Shown here in pieces: positions 24,131-36,304 of a DNA stretch of 64,000 nucleotides. The stretch comes from Larix kaempferi (lineage: Eukaryota; Streptophyta; Pinopsida; Pinales; Pinaceae), in contig BSBM01000252.1 of the NCBI GenBank assembly GCA_027924585.1, positions 7,688,001 to 7,752,000 of the forward strand. Reading direction: 5' to 3'. A program made the translations under genes and the position numbers. The notes beneath the pieces are model-generated. The model ran no database searches, was not told the DNA's origin, and saw nothing but the letters and a program-made list of their open reading frames with translations. The stretch's first letter is position 1; each line of letters starts with the position of its first letter.

Positions 24131-25943
24131 CTGGTGCAGATTAGACAATTCAAATATAGAAATATTTGCTTTTGTTTTCTTGATATCCTCAACGATGTCA
24201 TACCCCATGTTGTATTCTTCTGGGCTTTTCCCACCATTCCCTATTTTGTTTACCGTGGCCTTTACCTTTTAGTTAATTATTGGGCTTATCTCTTTAACCA
24301 TCGCAGGGTTTACTTTAGGTTGTGGTTGAATGACAGTTATGTTCCTTTTGGGCATTTATTTTGTGATCTTAGGTTTAGGGACAGCTGGGTTTTGATCAAC
24401 AGCCAGACCTTTACTCCTAGTATTAATATTTACGGCTGAAACTTGAATTTCTTCAGCTTCTTCTTCATCCAATTTTGTTGTGGGCACCCAATCCCATAGC
24501 ACCATCATGGTGTCGGGAGTGGGTTCTTCTTTCTCAAAGGCCTGTTCTTCTTGGGGGTATTCATGGTCTATTATTGGTGCGTCTAGCAATTGATTCATTA
24601 CCAAGCTCATTGAATTGATCCACTGTGGACAGCTCTTTTCAGAATGTTGTTCTTGATGAAAGGTGCATAAATGATCCATGCCTACCTCGTTTAAGTTCAA
24701 GACAACAAAGTTGTTTATGGGTGGAATAGGTTGTCCACCTTCTTCCCTTTTCTTGTCGAAAGGTTTGAAGGGTTTTCTTGACATACTGGATGCCTTATCC
24801 TTTTCAAGATCTACAATTTTATTTAACAGTTTCTGCATCATCTGAACCACATTTTCTAATTCGGATGATGATTCTTCCTTAGGTCTAGATAATAACAGAG
24901 GCTTCTTGCTGGACGTTGGTTTAGTTTCCAAACCAGTGAATGTTTAGAAATACTATCCGCTTCAGCTTCTACTTTCTTGGCTTCTTCAAATTTTTCAACC
25001 AATGTAAGCTTAACCGCTCTTTTAACAAACATAGCTATGAGTGGATCAAGTGCTGTGGTATAATATTCTACCAAGGATTCCTTAGCGGGTCTTGTTGCAA
25101 CACTAAAATTATTTAACAGGGTAGTAAATATCTGATTAAATTCTTGTACTTTTTCTTTATTTTCCATCCTCATAGATAGCATTTCTTTCATAAGTGTGGA
25201 AACGGTCTTTTGATTACCAAATTTACTTAGAAAACATTTCTCGAAACCATCCCAATCAATTATTAAATTAGTTTGCAAACTAGAATACCAAGAGGATACC
25301 TTAGGTTCAAACGTGAAAGGAAAAAGTCTGCAAACTACATCTTCATGTTCTACATTTAGGAGATTTAGAGCCAAATAAAAACTCTTAAGGTGATCTTCAG
25401 CGGAAATGCCTTTCCCAGGATCGTACTTAGGTAAAACCTTTTCTGCATGTTTAGGAAAATCTTGGAAAGTTGGAGCTAAATTAAGTGCTCCTATGGTTCT
25501 CCACATGTGCACAACCATAACTTGTGGTTGTGGTTGAGGTGGTGGCTATGGTGGATTATGAGGATCTTCTTGAACCAGAGGAGTATCGAGTCTTAATTGA
25601 TCAAGAGGATCTATGATTTCTTGCAAAGAAAGATCCTATAATTCTTCCAAACTTTCTACTAGCACTGAATCTCTGGTGTATTGTGGTTATCTCCTATGGA
25701 TTCACCTACTGGGTAACAAAGGAGTTACGTTAACCCCCCAAGCCTCCTAACATAAGAACGGGTGTGTCTCCTGAAACTATCTACTTCTTCAAAAGGGACA
25801 ACGTATAATGGTTCTTGATGTTCACCTTCAGGATTGGGACTTTCTTGATTTTGTGATTCCAGAAAGAAATCTTTTGGGATAGTTGTTTCAAGTGGATCTT
25901 CGGAGGAATTTATTCTAACATATGGGTCTCCTCTTCCAGCCAT
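24131..25943 (-). pseudogene. element C gag, interrupted by element D
   Basis: The minus strand reads a capsid domain (25518-24930) with APTFQDFPKHAEKVLPKYDP, EDHLKSFYLALNLLNVEHED, WYSSLQTNLIIDWDGFEKCF and VQEFNQIFTTLLNNF. After a frameshift near 24900 it continues with a Lys/Glu-rich region, a CTFHQEQHSEKSCPQW knuckle-like motif, an acidic segment and YNMGYDIVEDIKKTKANISI. It then breaks at 24131 where the element D LTR starts. The N-terminal part is at 25943-25725. The protease continues at 17462. Confidence 0.8.
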
Positions 25944-25950
25944 GCACTAG

Positions 25951-25970
25951 AGACCCTCCTTCTAGCACCA
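25951..25970 (-). other. element C primer-binding site
   Basis: Minus strand TGGTGCTAGAAGGAGGGTCT lies seven bases after an LTR-type ATCAACA end and just before the gag start. Its TGG start and position fit a tRNA primer-binding site. The tRNA is not assigned. Confidence 0.6.
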
Positions 25971-25976
25971 AAAAAC

Positions 25977-26845
25977 TGTTGATGCCCCGAAAATCGCAGC
26001 ATCAACAATTAGGGATTCTCCTAGGTAAGCAATCCCAATTAGATTGCTCACCGTTTGGTGTAGGGAATCCATCCGATTAACAACCCGGCTACCATATTTG
26101 ATTTAAAGATTTGCTTTCACCGATTGCGGCTCGATCCACCGTTTATGTATTTTATGTTTAAAGATGATATGCAAGTGCCCTATCTAAATGCATGTAATCT
26201 AATCAAGATAAATCTGAACCATCTAGCCTAATCTAATCTATCCCTGCAAGGAGAAAATCTGAAATATGAGTAATACACTGGCAATATACCTAAGAATCTA
26301 ATAGATAGCTGTTTCAATATTGTAAGCACATTTACAGCAAAATATAAAAAATATCAAAGGTAGCTCTGATGTAGTTAAAACATTCCATTACTCATTTAAC
26401 ACATAAATGTTTGCACAGGAAATAAGAGCATTCACAACCAAGAATTAATTCAAAACAGTTTAGAAACAATCTCACAGTATGCATATGAATGGTGAAGAAG
26501 TAATTCCATGAAAATTCCACATATCCCAAGCAAAATCATTGTGCTAGCTTTTCCTAGCCAAAATAGATCCTTCTTTATTAATGCAGAAAAGTAGTTCTCA
26601 TACAAAACAGTCCAGTCCTTTCACCTGCAAAAAGTCTCTCTATTCTATTCTATTCCTCTAAAGTTATAACTTTACAAAATTGTCTTTTAGTGTCTCTTCA
26701 CATACCCTAACCCTAGGGAATCACAAAAGTTTGTCTTCTAGTGTTCACATAATACAAAATTAGTTTCCAACTCTTTTTAATGTTTATACAATAAATCAGC
26801 TTCCAGTTGTCTTTAATATTTAATATTTAATATTTATACAATTTC
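25977..26845 (-). repeat. probable LTR between X1 and element C gag
   Basis: The right end on the minus strand (25977) is GGCATCAACA, directly followed by the PBS. The final 36 bases form an inverted repeat with TGTTGATGC opposite GCATCAACA. An AATAAA-type signal (ATTAATAAAG) lies near 26575. The left (5') limit is not defined; X1 coding sequence ends at 26850, which sets the maximum length at about 870 bp. A strong acceptor-like TTCTCCTTGCAG near 26265 is also present. Confidence 0.5.
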
Positions 26846-26849
26846 AAAA

Positions 26850-29800
26850 TCAACTTTCAACTAACTTTTCTGTCTCAGCTGGTGTTTCCACCTCAACTAT
26901 GTAACTGGTCCACATGCCCGTTTCTCTTACAATAATGTTGTTGCATACAAGAGTCATCATCTTTAGAGATATTTCATGCTTAGGCAACTCTGTTTCAATA
27001 ACTTTTACTCCTGCTGCCGTTTCCTGGGAGATGTCTTCTAGAAAGTAGACATGGATGGAAGTTTTCCCAATGAACCGATGGATATATTCTGTTGTTAGGA
27101 TGTCTATCTTCCGTATGTAGTCTAAATTTATGCTCAGCTCGCCCTGCAACTCTAATAGGCGCTGGTCTTTGACATGGAACTCTTCCATGGTCTGAGGTGT
27201 AACCATCTGGCACTTCTCGTGGGTTTTGCGAATTTTTTAGTAGAAGTCGGTACACCACCCAATGGTTTTCTGAATTCCCACATTTACTTTAACACCCCAG
27301 CTCCTGCAGAATTCAATGAGACCTGAATCTAGCTGAAAGTCGGCCAAGGACTTGAGAGGTAGGTTCCCAGGGAAACCTAATTTCCCTTCTCTCCATTCAA
27401 TTTGTTTCTCGATATCTTACATGATGCGCACGCACTTCCTCCTGAGCCTCAGGGATTCGGCATCGATTTATTTCATTCTTGAAATCATCACCTTCATTTT
27501 GCATAATTCTTCTGTAACGAGTTCTTTTGACTGGTGAATTTTCCTTTGTAAGTCACATGCCTGCTCATGGAAAGGAGCTAAGTCTTTCTTTTTCTCGTTT
27601 GGAGATTTCAGTTGCCTTGTCAGAAACTTATTTTCTTCTACCACCCTTTCAAATTGATAGTTGTAGTGCTCAATCTGTTGCCTACTGTTAGTATTTTCTC
27701 TTCTAGGTCTTTCTTCTCGCCTTCTGTATTTACTAGCCGCGCATGTAGTGCATCCTTTTCAGCCTCAAGCTTTTGGCTCTCTTCTGCTATCCTTTCCTAT
27801 TTGGACAGGAGGGCGCTATTCTTCCCTTTTACCTCCAAACCTTGTTGTACCTCCTTCATCAAAGTGTCTTTAACCTTGAAGAGATTTTCCTTCCCCTTTT
27901 TCACATCTGCTATCAGCTGGTTGACATTGTCGGCACTTGCCTGTGATGTAGCTACATTGGTTGTTGCTGCGAACTGAGGGTCCCTGTTAGTTCCCTCGAA
28001 GATTGGGCTCTCTATTATTGTCACAACATCTTGGTAAGTTGAACATTTCATTCTCTTTTCTGAATTCCTCATGATAGCCTTTCTTTTGGAGTAAAAAAAG
28101 CTTGTGTCCAAACTTGCCACCGTGTGCCACTTGGAAGGGGTAAATGGGGTGAGTGCGAGATCTGGAAGTGGGGAGTGTCCTCTAGTGGTTTCCTTGGGTA
28201 TGTATATGTCCATGACCTGTGTGCTCAGGATTCCTTGTTCCACAACTTCCTTGGACTTCTCCTCTTCTTCCTTTTTCCTCTGCAGTTCAGCCACTTCCTT
28301 TTCTGCTCTCTCCTTCATTTCCTGCAACCTTTCAACCTCTTCTCTTCTTATTCTTTCGGCTTCTTCCTTCTGCAACCTATCAACTTCCTCTTTATGAATT
28401 TTCTCAGCTTGTTCCTTCTGAAGCCTGTTTGCTTCTTCCTTCTGTATTTTCTCATCTAGCTCCTTTTGAAGCCTTTCAGTCTCTTCTTTCTGAAGCCTCT
28501 CTGCCTCTTCCTTTTCTGCTCTCTCCTTCATTTCCCGCAACCTTTCAGCCTCTTCTCTTCTTATTCTTTCAGCTTCTTCCTTATGCAGCCTATCAGCTTC
28601 CTCTTTCTGAATTTTCTCAGCTTGCTCCTTCTAAATCCTATCTGCTTCTTCCTTCTATATTTTCTCAACTAGCTCCTTTTGAAGCCTTTCAGTCTCTTCT
28701 TTCTGAAGCCTCTCTTCCTCTTCCCTTTTCTTCTCTTCAGTTTCATCTAACTACATAGCCACTGCATCCTCGCGTTGCTTCTCTTCTTCCTCCTTTTTCT
28801 TTAACCCAACTACTTTGGAAGTTTTGGAATAGGAACCAGCTCTGCTTTTGGGGCGACAGCGTTTGCCTAACTCGGTCATGTTCTTCGCGCCTCGAAATAA
28901 TTCTTCATCTTTGTCTAAAAATGCGCGTAGTCAAAAGTGACTTTGCATGAAGCATAGTAAGCAGCAAATTTACCTTCGGGATCATGCCTTCTGAAAATAT
29001 TTGTTCCAAAATAGAAGGCTTCCAAGTCTTGAGCAAAATCTATACCATCTTTTTCCTTGGGGAGCTGGTATGCTCCAATGGAAAACGACATGGGCAGGTA
29101 GGCATCCTTCTTCTTGTCGTGGAGCACCCTACTAACTCCATCGATGAAGAGTTGCTTCACGGCTTCTTTATGAACGACGTAGTCAGTGGCATACCGGGGC
29201 AATAGAGATGGGGGTCGAATTCCTCCACTCATTCTGATATACGTCCCCTCAGAGTAGAAGTAATAATCTCTGAATGCTTCTATGATCGACATAGCATTCT
29301 CTGACAGGCAGTTTGGTTCTTCTTGGAAAATCAACTGATACAGTGGCATGATGAAATTTTCACAAATATGCGTGTAATGGCTTGCATACTTGTGGGCCCA
29401 TGTTATTTGGTAGTACACGTAGAGGGGGGTCTCCTTGCGGTTCCAGACGCATCCCAAGTCAGGGAAAGGGTGCTTGATGAATAATCATCCCACCAGATAA
29501 GAGGACATAAAGAAATCAGCTTTCTTTTGTGTTAATCTCCCTTGTGCTGCAGCTATATGTGAGGACATGCTATCCGAGATGATATCGGCCCAGTTGAATA
29601 TTGTATCGTGTGTGGCCACGTGGAACATCACTGGCACCTAGCCGAGTTTATACATGTTTCCATTTTCCAAGCCGAAGACTTGGCTCAACATCAGGGCGAT
29701 GATCTTGTACGGAGTTATCAGGTGTTGACTCTTGTACTCTCCGTTGGTCCTTGACCTTCTTTGTCTTTTAGCAATTGTCATCTTCTTGGCACAGTCTAAA

Positions 29801-30261
29801 GGATCCATTTTGAGTCCTGATATCCACTCATCATTTAGGAAGGCTTTAGGGAAGGGCAGCTTGTATGTTGCAAAGATATGATCTGGTCGAAAAGATGCAA
29901 GACTCATCCTGGTGACATCTGCAATGATTCTGGTGTCAGTATTCACCTGGGGTAGTATCCAACCAATAACTTCCGAGCATGGGAACAACTCTGGGTGAGT
30001 GGCTGCTTTGTGGAGACTAGACTTCTTGATATTCTGATAAACCATTAGCTCTTCTAAGGAGGCTTCAAGGAAGTTTTGGTCTCTTATAGCTCTGTATAAT
30101 TCGCCCCATTGATACTCTGGGGCGGCTCCTGTCACAACTTTTGTGTCTTCAAACATTGTTTCGAGTGAGGTGTCCAAAAGGATTTCTATGTCTGAGTCTG
30201 ACTCGGCTAGCTTAGCTTTCTTTCTGGAGAACCACCTATGCATATCAAACCTGTGACGATA
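26850..30261 (-). pseudogene. unrecognised coiled-coil ORF X1, broken
   Basis: I do not recognise this protein. The minus strand reads through four sections: a helical N-terminal section (30261-29638; RWFSRKKAKL..., IIALMLSQVFGLENGNMYKL), a second globular section (29457-28915) with LYQLIFQEE and GGIRPPSLLPRY, a long repeated Glu/Lys/Arg coiled coil (about 28760-28250; KEEAERLQKEE-type repeats), and a C-terminal section (28250-26850) ending TEKLVES. Stops and frameshifts occur near 29637, 29460, 28745, 27797 and 27210. X2 shares the first two sections' pattern and the overall order. A good acceptor TTGTTCTTTCAG precedes 30261. It resembles no standard gag-pol domain. Confidence 0.6.
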
Positions 30262-31153
30262 CTGAAAGAACAAAATAAGGAATCATGATGAACAATACAG
30301 TATCTAAATAAGCAGAGCAGAACTTGAGATGATACGAGTGTTAATTTCCCTTTTCAAGACTGCTTATTAAAGTTGAAACTCGGGAAAAACATATATATAT
30401 ATATATTCAACCATGATCAATGAGCGTAATTTAAACATAATGTGGGCGTTGTAGGTGTTCTTTGGAATTATTTATAATTTCAGGATGCAACTATTCATGC
30501 CAACTAAATCTTTAAACAAACAATGCAGCTATAGGAAATAAATTTAGCCTTTAAGCAAAACTGATTTTATGCTGACATAAAGAATTAAAACATCTTGGGT
30601 GTGTGCGTGGGTGTGAGAGAAGTGTTGATTCTTGTATGCTTCTTTGACTAGAACTTATGCATTAAAACCCCGTTGCACAAACAACTTTCCTATGCTTCTA
30701 AAGACGAGAAGACATGCGCGAAACCACACTAGGGGCTATGGTGGAGTGGGAAAACGCGCAGGTGGTCGGGGTGGAAAAAACGCGCAAGTGGTTAGGGATG
30801 AACGATCCGACGACAATAAGTTCAGTGATGTTAATTCGAAAGTGAACTACCATTTAAGACAAAAGTACTCCTTGATGCCAATGAGCGTGGGGAAAACTGT
30901 TGAGACAGGGAAAGCAGCGAAACTGAGCCAGCGAAAAACTTCAAAACAATGACGGTTGGCATTGGTACAGGCTACGGGTGAAAGGGATTTAAAACTTACA
31001 AGAGTAACGCGGAGCGGGTGAACAACCTGGTCTGTTTGGTTTTAATTGACAAATACAAGGGGAAGTATTAAACCCACGCGGTTTTGCTTAAACAACAGCA
31101 TATAAACCAAACCCGTAGCAAAACTGACAAAATGGGACGTTTAGAAGACCTAC

Positions 31154-31303
31154 CTGGCAACAATGGGGTGGCTGGGAGAAAACATGAACCTGTCGGTTGA
31201 CTCCCACCTGGTGCTTTCTGACTGGTAGCAAACCCTTCTTGAGCTTTTAACGACATTTGATTCTTTGTAAAAAGAATTAACAAAACCTCCCGTTATATAT
31301 AAA
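31154..31303 (-). promoter_or_regulatory. possible TATA box and first exon of X1
   Basis: On the minus strand TTTATATATAACGGG (about 31293-31303) is followed some 40 bases later by an ATG at 31256. A 103-base stretch then ends in a good donor, TTGCCAG/GTAGGT, at 31154/31153. The layout resembles that upstream of X2. However, joining this exon to the acceptor before 30261 does not keep the X1 frame, so the link is tentative. Confidence 0.35.
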
Positions 31304-31559
31304 CCCTAAGTAATTAGTTCTTGCGGGGTATGGATAGGCTAGTCATTAAAATGCATAGGGTTCATTAAGGCTAGTCATTAAAATGCATGGGGTTCATTAA
31401 GGGTCCTCACTGGTCTACTTTCGCGCTTTCCAAGACAGGCTGCATTGACAGTTTCAACGATCTTAAGTTGAATGTTTGCGCAACGCTCCGTGAAGTTAGC
31501 GTTAAAAACTGTGATTGGGGTGTTGCGACGAGGATCAACGAAGAGAAAAAACAAGACGA

Positions 31560-32080
31560 CGCGATGGTCGACGGACTTTATGCTAGATGACGGCGAAACG
31601 GTCGCAAAAATTTACCATAACCTTGGCGAAACGGTCGGTAGAAATAAACCAAAGATCGGCTTAATGGTTGTCAAAAATAAGCCAAGGGACTGTGCAATGG
31701 TCGGCGAGATAAGCTCAATGGTGGCGAAACAGTCGGCAAAATTTAGTTCACGAAAAAGCGATCGGTCGACGAACTACTAAAACGAAAAGCTGCGACATGA
31801 AAGAAGACAAAGGGGCGACCGGTCGGCAAAAATAAGCCAAGTAATTGCGCAATGGTCGGCGAAAACAAGCTAAGTAACTGCAACCAGTCAACAAGAATAA
31901 GCTAAGAAGACAACGCAATGGTTGACAAGAAAAAACATAAAGACAATGACCGGTCAGCGAAAAATAAGCTAGAAAACAGCGCAACGGTCGGTGAGAGAAA
32001 GCCTAAAGGCTGCGGCCACTTCATAAACAAATGAGACTGATTGGAAAGAAATAAATTAAAAGCTGCGACCAGTTTTGGCA
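31560..32080. repeat. degenerate ~33-bp tandem array upstream of X1
   Basis: The motif AYGGTCGGC or a close variant recurs near 31564, 31599, 31631, 31664, 31697, 31729, 31761, 31819, 31852, 31883, 31918, 31949 and 31984, so spacing is 29-35 bp. Units read approximately ATGGTCGGCGAAAATAAGC followed by TAAGTAACTGCGCA. The array lies upstream of X1 on the minus strand and downstream of the chromovirus fragment. Confidence 0.75.
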
Positions 32081-32175
32081 AAAAACTTGAAGTTTTTCCT
32101 TAGCCAACTTCTCTTGAAGAATGAAGAAAAAAACACTTAAGGGTCAAAACCAAGCTTTCAAGAGACTACAAAACT

Positions 32176-33865
32176 CTAAAATAAAAGGAGGGGCCCTATA
32201 TTTTTTTTGAAAATCATGGGGATCAGGTTGCAGCAGCAAGAATACATTACAGTCCTCCCCGCCCAAGATTGCTTGTCCCCAAGCAATTTCAAACTTGGAT
32301 GCTGCAAAATTTGTTCATATTCCCATGTGGCATCCTCACTTGGTAAATCCTTCCATTGCACCAAATATTCTTTTATGGTTATGCTCCTTAATTTCTTTTC
32401 CCTTACCTTCAATATTTTTTTGGGAATGAGTATGAGTTTCCCTTCATCATCCATTGGAGGAAGTGTTTTTGAAATTGAAATTTGATGCCCTACCACCTTT
32501 TTAATACATGAGACATGGAACACATTATGGATTTTACTCCCTTCCGGAAGCTCCACTTCATAAGCTACCTCCCCAACCTTTCAAATTATCTTGTATGGGC
32601 CATAGAACCTAGGCTTTAGCTTTTATTCCCCCTTTCCCTTCAAGGTGGTTTGTTTGTAAGGTTGTAGCCTCAAATAGACCAAATCATTCACTTGAAAATC
32701 TCTCTCTTTCCTATGTTGTTGCATATTGTTTTTGTTGATTTTGGGCAACCTATAAATTGCCTTTTAAAATATTCAAAATTTCTTGACTTTCCTCAATCAA
32801 ATCCTTAGCTTTTGGAGCTCTACTATCACCAAAATTGTGATAAAAAAAAATAGGTGCTTCATAACCATATAGTTATTTGAAAGGAGACATGCCAATGGAC
32901 ATATGAAAGGTAGTATTGTAGCAAAACTCACCCAAATGTAGCAATTTAACCCATGCATTTTGCTAGCCACTAACATAGTCTCTCAACTCCAACCATTGGT
33001 TCACCGTTTCGGTTTGACCATCAGTTTGTGGATGATAGATCGTGCTAGGAATCAATTGTGTTCCCACCAACTTGAAGAGTTATTTCCAAAATGCACTCAT
33101 AAGCATGCTATCCCTGTCACTAACAATGTTTTTTGGAAGTCCATGTAACCTGAAAACATCTCTAAAGAATAGCTCATCTACTTGTGCAATACTAAAAGAT
33201 GAGGCAATAGAAAAGAAATGAGCAAATTTGGTGAGTCTATCCACCACAAAAAAATACAGTCCTTACCAAGTGCCTTAGGAAAACCTGTGATGAAATCCAT
33301 GGAGATGCTTTCCCACTTTTGTTTTGGAATAGGCAAGGGTTGTAGGAGACCAGCAGGATAGTTGTGCTCAACTTTGTTTTGTTGACATATCTTGCATTCA
33401 TTCACATACTTAAGAGCATCTCCCTTCAAGCCTTTCCAAAAGAACCTTTCTCTTAGCTGCCTATATGTTTTAAAGAAACCAAGATGGCCTACTAGGGGAG
33501 AATCATGAGCTGCATTCAAAATATTTTTCTTCAAATTTGAACCAGAGAATAAGTAGATTCGGTCTTTATAATAGATTAGTCCATTCAATACTTTATACCT
33601 ATCATCTCCATTGGCCCCATCTAAAAGTTCACAAGAAAATTTATCTTTGGCATACTCTATTATTAGTATGGCTTTCCAATCCTCAGAAATGTCCATAAGA
33701 GAGAATGAGGGTCTCCTAGACAATGCATCTGCTACAACATTATTCTTCCCTTTAACATACTCAGTGTAAAAATCAAAGGCTTGAATCTTACTCACCCATT
33801 TTTGTTTCCTTTAATTGATATCTTTCTATGTAAGAAAATGATTCAAGCTATTGTGATCATTGGTG
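32176..33865 (-). pseudogene. chromovirus RNase H end, integrase and chromodomain
   Basis: Minus-strand order: end of RNase H (KIQAFDFYTEYVKGKNNVVA then DALSRR near 33720); integrase zinc finger with HDSPLVGHLGFF and CKICQQNK; integrase core with SMDFITGFP, a second block near 33110 (IVSDRDSMLMSAFWK) and YHPQTDGQTETVNQW near 33000; and a C-terminal chromodomain near 32400 (IKEYLVQWKDLPSEDATWEY). This is the chromovirus layout, where the chromodomain guides integration to chromatin. RT is missing beyond 33865 and several frameshifts exist. A decayed 3' fragment. Confidence 0.87.
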
Positions 33866-34593
33866 GGGGGGTGGGGTTTCAGACTCATTATTAAGACATA
33901 AGAGTATATTACTAAGACTTTTAAATCCTAAGTGTGCCTATAAAATGTACTACTAAAAAACACAACATTTCTGTCGTTGATCGTTCTATCAGTATAAAAG
34001 TGAGTACACTCCAGATGCAAGCATGTACATTACAAAGACAAAACCCTGGGTACATACAACCCAAAACCAATCATGTCTGAAAGAGGCATCCATATTCTTG
34101 CATGATGGGAATCTCTGCTAGTGAAATCATTTCCAATTGAGGCGACCATCCATGGCCACGCTCTTACTTCAATGAAGTCGAATACCAAAAGATCTCTGTG
34201 ATAATCGAGGAAACAGACCATGAGAACCCGAATTCCATAAGAACTCTGCAATAATCGAGAAATCAAATAACACCGTAATATTAAAAATCATTATACCAGT
34301 ATCGATCAAGTAAAGAGAACAAAGTTGAACAAATTCATCCCTCCCTTGAGGGATGACATGCTATAGATTCTTTCAAATGCACTTATTGTCCACTCCTCCA
34401 TGGGCCACACATACGTGATATGATGATTTACGAAATAAAATAACGTTATTACCATCTTTATATGTGAGGGAGAAAATATTTAATTAAATATACTTGTGAG
34501 TGTAAACGTCTAATGTTGTTGGGGATTTCCTTAATTCAATGTTAATGGGTGTTTCTAATTTATTTAGGTGATACACACTAATTTAAATCGATG
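33866..34593. other. non-coding stretch
   Basis: AT-rich sequence between the chromovirus fragment and the SINE. A 78-codon minus-strand open frame at 34266-34030 matches nothing I know. No other structure was seen apart from a G-run at 33864. Confidence 0.3.
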
Positions 34594-34763
34594 ATAACAA
34601 CAACAACAACAACAATTTTTTTTAAGGTCACAGTCAATTTATATACCAATTTGGTGTATGAGACCCTTTTGTCTACGGAGGTGTATATACCCTACCCCCT
34701 CTGAATTTGAATCTATGACCTCCTAAGAAGAAACACATATTCTCAACCATTAGGCCCACTCAA
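34594..34763 (-). mobile_element. tRNA-derived SINE with TTG-repeat tail
   Basis: Read on the minus strand, the ~170-bp unit starts GAGTGGGCCTAATGGTTGAG, which resembles a tRNA/Pol III A box. Some 30 bases later it has GATTCAAATTC as a degenerate B box, and it ends in a (TTG)n run (AAC repeats at 34595-34614 on the plus strand). This head and tail arrangement is that of plant tRNA-derived SINEs. No target-site duplication could be found, so the copy is probably old. Confidence 0.65.
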
Positions 34764-34879
34764 GTTATACATTATTAGAGATACTACCCACAAATGTTAT
34801 AAAAAACACAACATTTTATATTGAAAAAATATTGTCAGGCTTTGGTCTAGTTGTTCAGATGGGGTAGAGGAGCTAAGAA

Positions 34880-35020
34880 ATAATAATGCAATGGAAATGG
34901 ATATCATCTTGCATGGAATATATGATCATGTGAAAGATTAAGTTGGAAGGTTTTCATCAACTAAAGTGCTCTGGGACAAGGTACAAATTCTCTGCACAAA
35001 GGGACCCCATTCTTAGCATT
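34880..35020 (+). pseudogene. possible copia-type gag fragment
   Basis: The plus strand reads AMEMDIILHGIYDHVKD, a stop, then VGRFSSTKVLWDKVQILCTK, a pattern like the gag helices of plant copia elements (…AKEVWDKLQ…). It is short and broken, and nothing else of a copia element is recognisable around it. Confidence 0.35.
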
Positions 35021-36304
35021 ATTTTTGTCCCAAGTACCTAAAAAGATCAGGTAAATAGTTCATGAGGTTTGGAGTCCAAAGAACTTAATCTCCTAGATTC
35101 TTCTTCCACTACAGAAAGAATGCACCTACACCCCTGGATTTCGACCTGATCAACAGGCAAGGATGCCCCACCACCCTAATTCTCCAGCCACGACTATAAG
35201 GAGGAAACAATTCCCTTAGAATGACTCAACCTACCCCAAGCACCACCCAACAATCCTCTAATTTATAATAGTTTTAACTTCAGTTTTCCAGATCTTTAGT
35301 GGCAGCTCGAACTTTTCTAATGATTCATCTATCTCACTGGCTTCTTTCTTGCTTCTGGTATGCAATTACCAAAACTTCAGAGACACTTGTGGTCCTCTTC
35401 ATACATTTGGCTTGTATGGTTATATATATCTTTTCAAAGAACTTTATTATTTGAAACATTGTGTTTTTTAGGAAAATCATGCCTCTTCATAAAAAAAATT
35501 GTATCCTTATAATGGCATCGATTCATCATTTATCTTCATAGTCTTTCAATCTTGTTTTAATTAGTAAGGAATTACTATTTTGGAGAGTTAACCAATTTTG
35601 ACAATTCTCCAAAGTTGGCTATTTGGCCAAATTGGTCAACTAAGATTTACAAATATTTCGCGTCCGATCCTTTTAATTAACCCTCGAGCATCTCTCAACA
35701 GCGAAATTATTCAAAACCGTTGTTGGATCTTCGTCCATCCACATCAACGGTGGACTTCAACATGCGCTTAACTAGATTTCATGAAGAATTCGCATCACAT
35801 CATGAGGTTTAAACGCTGCACAACTTAACCCAGTGAAATTGTCCTGTACCGTTGGATCGCCCCATCCAAAATCGATGGTGGTATTGAAAATTTTATGAGC
35901 CCAATTATGAACCCTAGCCATCAATCTTTCCCATCAGTTAAATCAAAGGTCGGTCAGGGTAAGGGCTGCCAGTTCTCGGGTAATGTCTTTGACTCTTAAT
36001 GTCATATAACACTCTTTCAAGTACTTTGATATTTAATTCCGACAGTTGTAGAGATTTCTTCCGATCCGTGTTCTGGTTTTAAATCGCATCTACCCCTGCT
36101 CCCTCATGTTTGCCAAAAATTTTGTCTAAATTAGCTTTGTGTTCGACTGTTTCTCCCTCCATTGGCCCTCCTCAACGTCTAGTTGTTAAAGTCAGAGAAA
36201 AGGGTAGTCTCTAGATTTCGCCCAGTGCTCTGCTTAGTGGTCGGGAGCTCCTGCACGGGATGCTTTGTTATAGTAGTTCTTCAGGCCTATTTTCTTGTTT
36301 TATA
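35021..36304. other. non-coding stretch upstream of ORF G
   Basis: No open frame or repeat is clear. The part from 35690 to 35900 has several copies of an ACCGTTG / CAACGGT motif (about 35720, 35744, 35857), which also occurs near 54046 and 62863 upstream of other repeats in this window. It may be an LTR or promoter region of the element that carries ORF G. Confidence 0.3.

Noticed and set aside
28104-28758. Leu/Phe/Ser-rich plus-strand frames that look like membrane proteins
   Set aside because: They are the antisense of the Glu/Lys coiled coil of X1; a repeated charged coil gives hydrophobic open frames on the other strand.
32176-32556. Chromodomain as a host chromatin gene
   Set aside because: It directly follows integrase motifs in the same orientation, so it is the chromovirus integrase tail.
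34030-34266. A 78-codon minus-strand ORF as a gene
   Set aside because: No recognisable motif, no relation to its neighbours, and a length expected by chance.
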